In this document: positions 50,421-51,649 of the stretch, in pieces | How positions within the stretch are numbered: position 1 is the first letter of the stretch | Layout: every line of letters begins with the position of its first letter | NCBI GenBank assembly: GCA_937896565.1 | Contig: CALBOV010000112.1 | Coordinates: 1-51,649 of the forward strand | Length of the DNA: 51,649 nt | From: an uncultured Salinisphaerales bacterium | GTDB lineage: Bacteria; Pseudomonadota; Gammaproteobacteria; Nevskiales; OUC007 | Direction of reading: 5' to 3' | The notes under the pieces: generated by a model | Seen by the model: only the letters and a program-made list of their open reading frames with translations | Databases searched by the model: none | What the model was told of the DNA's origin: nothing | Translations under genes and position numbers: made by a program

Positions 50421-51301
50421 TTGCGTTCGGAGGCCGAATCGGCCTGTTGGCGCTGGCGGTATTGTTCGCCGTGCCGGCCTGGGCGGCCGAGCGGGTGATC
50501 ACGCTGGCGCCGCATCTCGCCGAACTGGTGGTCGAGGCCGGTGCCGGGGACCAGTTGGTCGGCGTGATCCGCTATTCCGACTATCCGCCACAGGTCACGT
50601 CGCTGCCGGTAGTCGGTGACGCCTTCAATCTGAACCATGAACAGATTCTGGCGCTACGGCCGACGCGGCTGCTGGCCTGGGCGGGTGGAACGCCGGAACC
50701 GGAGATTCGCCGTCTCGAGGCGTTAGGACTGCGCGTGGATGCGGTCGATGTCCGACGCCTGAACGACGTCGCCGACGCGCTGCGCCACATCGGTCGTCTG
50801 CTGGGGACGCCGACCGCCGCGGAGGCCGCGGCCCGGTCCTTCGCCGAACAGATCGAGTCGTTGCGCGTGGTCACGGAGGAACCGCTGCGTGTCTACTACC
50901 AGGTGTCCGCCGTGCCGCTGTATTCGCTCAATGGCGAGCATGCCGCCTCGGACGTGATCCGGCTCTGCGGCGGGCGCAACATCTTCGCCGATGCTCCGGT
51001 GCTGGCGCCGCAGGTCAGCCGCGAGGCCGTGCTGGCCGAGCGGCCCGACGTGATCCTCTACAGCGGCGAAGACGGAGCGGCGCCGTGGCAACCCCTGCTG
51101 GCCGATCGGCAGGTGCTGGATGCCACGCTGGCGCGGATTTCGCCGGACCTGCTAGCCCGACCGGGGCCGCGGCTGGCGCAGGGCGCCCGCGCGGTATGCG
51201 CCGTGCTGGCGCGGGTCAAACCTGCCAGGTCGTCTCCTGCGGATTCGCATCCCGCGCCAGATGACGGGCGATCACGAACAGCAGATCGGACAGGCGATTG
51301 A
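50417..51301 (+). CDS. BtuF-like periplasmic substrate-binding protein (class III), cobalamin-type
   Basis: A 294-residue exported protein with GTG start overlapping ampE. Signal: VIAFGGRIGLLALAVLFAVPAWA. It has the class III binding-protein pattern RVITLAPHLAELVVEAGAGDQLVGVIRYSDYPPQV, DAFNLNHEQILALRPTRLLAW and a long central helix. It is close in layout to BtuF-type corrinoid or haem binders; no transporter genes follow here. Family length is about 265; the C-terminal tail from about 265 (ARSSPADSHPAPDDGRSRTADRTGD) is antisense to the next gene over 86 bp and looks like a read-through tail. The neighbouring adenosyltransferase gene supports a cobalamin link. Confidence 0.82.
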   Translation: MIAFGGRIGLLALAVLFAVPAWAAERVITLAPHLAELVVEAGAGDQLVGVIRYSDYPPQVTSLPVVGDAFNLNHEQILALRPTRLLAWAGGTPEPEIRRLEALGLRVDAVDVRRLNDVADALRHIGRLLGTPTAAEAAARSFAEQIESLRVVTEEPLRVYYQVSAVPLYSLNGEHAASDVIRLCGGRNIFADAPVLAPQVSREAVLAERPDVILYSGEDGAAPWQPLLADRQVLDATLARISPDLLARPGPRLAQGARAVCAVLARVKPARSSPADSHPAPDDGRSRTADRTGD

Positions 51302-51649
51302 GATAGATCGCGGCATCCCGGGGTTCCTCCGGCTCCGCTTCGATCACCTTCCAGACCGCACGCTCGGCGCGGCGGCAGACGGCGCGGGCCAGATGCGCCG
51401 TCGTCACCGTCTGCGGCCCGATGGGCAGCACGAAGTCCTTGAGCGGCGGCAGTTCGGCGTTCAATGCGGTGACCGCCTGCTCGAGCCCCGTGAGATGTGA
51501 CGGCTCCAGCAGGCTCTCGCCGGGCATCGCCAGCCCGCCGCCCAGATTGAACAACTGATGCTGGACCGGGCCGAGGGCGCCTGCCAGGGGTGCGGGCAGG
51601 CCGCAGCCCAGCAGGCTTCCGATCAGCGCGTTGAGCTCGTCCACGTCAC
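51216..51649 (-). CDS. ATP:cob(I)alamin adenosyltransferase, PduO type (5' end outside window)
   Basis: Makes adenosylcobalamin from cob(I)alamin and ATP. The visible 144 codons carry the family signatures GDVDELNALIG (N-terminal), the FNLGGGLAMPGE segment, CRRAERAVWKV (the catalytic Arg-rich motif) and YLNRLSDLLFVIARHLAR near the end. The N-terminal P-loop-like TRTGDxGxT segment is beyond the edge. The ORF track starts at a GTG (51644) that is internal, because the frame continues upstream with Gly-Asp. Convergent, overlapping the BtuF-like gene by 86 bp. Confidence 0.93.
   Translation of the reverse strand, partial: DVDELNALIGSLLGCGLPAPLAGALGPVQHQLFNLGGGLAMPGESLLEPSHLTGLEQAVTALNAELPPLKDFVLPIGPQTVTTAHLARAVCRRAERAVWKVIEAEPEEPRDAAIYLNRLSDLLFVIARHLARDANPQETTWQV

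Noticed and set aside
1-51649. CRISPR arrays, insertion sequences, prophage or defence genes
   Set aside because: I found no regularly spaced repeats, transposase or integrase motifs, attachment sites or recognisable defence proteins; the window is mostly conserved housekeeping synteny.

Overview
The window is one stretch of chromosome from a GC-rich gammaproteobacterium. Gene content (rpsU-yqeY-dnaG-rpoD, tsaD-folB-folK, glyQS, glnA-ntrBC, ubiEJ, envC/yibN-grxC-secB-gpsA, ampDE) is core gammaproteobacterial housekeeping. The many predicted lipoproteins and c-type cytochromes would fit an environmental or marine member, perhaps near Nevskiales/Salinisphaerales; that placement is a guess from gene style, not from a search. 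I see no insertion sequences, prophage, CRISPR array, tRNA or rRNA genes.

Layout. 1-5.4 kb (minus strand): the macromolecular synthesis operon rpsU-yqeY-...-dnaG-rpoD, with an attenuator-like terminator after rpsU, and with a glutathione peroxidase and two small genes placed between yqeY and dnaG. One of these, a small Cys-rich lipoprotein, is cut short at a three-copy octanucleotide repeat; its reading frame would continue into a second homologous Cys-rich repeat if one octamer were lost. 5.5-8 kb: tsaD-folB-folK (plus), then a GmhB-like HAD protein that has lost its nucleophile and zinc site (minus), followed by glyS and glyQ (minus) to 11 kb. 11-16 kb: glnA with a sigma-54 promoter, a DUF4124 protein, then ntrB-ntrC with an NtrC-like palindrome lying on the ntrB -10 box. 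16-18 kb: ZIP metal transporter and a DUF4423-type regulator. 18-22 kb: five consecutive plus-strand genes with predicted lipoprotein signals, including a large beta-propeller protein, closed by a strong terminator. 22-24.4 kb: fatty acid desaturase divergent from an AraC-type regulator with a palindrome between them.

24.5-27 kb: DUF971-ubiE-ubiJ plus an HD-domain hydrolase in a tightly overlapping operon (ubiB is displaced to 35.7 kb). 27-30.5 kb: MOSC protein, an uncharacterised membrane protein, a cyclic-nucleotide-binding/EAL protein and a MinD-like ATPase. 30.6-35.6 kb: an operon of three unusual secreted c-type cytochromes. 35.7-43.2 kb: ubiB, a divergent polysaccharide deacetylase, ctpA and envC (minus), then yibN-grxC-secB-gpsA (plus), i.e. 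the Escherichia coli envC/secB locus without gpmI. 43.2-51.6 kb: trmL-DUF2007-patatin operon, YhcB homologue, small membrane proteins, a large M16 lipoprotein protease, ampD-ampE-btuF-like, and a truncated PduO-type cobalamin adenosyltransferase at the edge.

Most of the window is ordinary. The parts I would look at again are the octamer-repeat frameshift near 4.0 kb, the catalytically stripped GmhB homologue, the three-cytochrome operon, the lipoprotein/beta-propeller run, and a set of candidate operators (rpoD promoter spacer, ntrB promoter, DUF4423 gene, desaturase/AraC gap). All coordinates come from reading the sequence and the ORF track; family assignments are from motif recognition without database searches.
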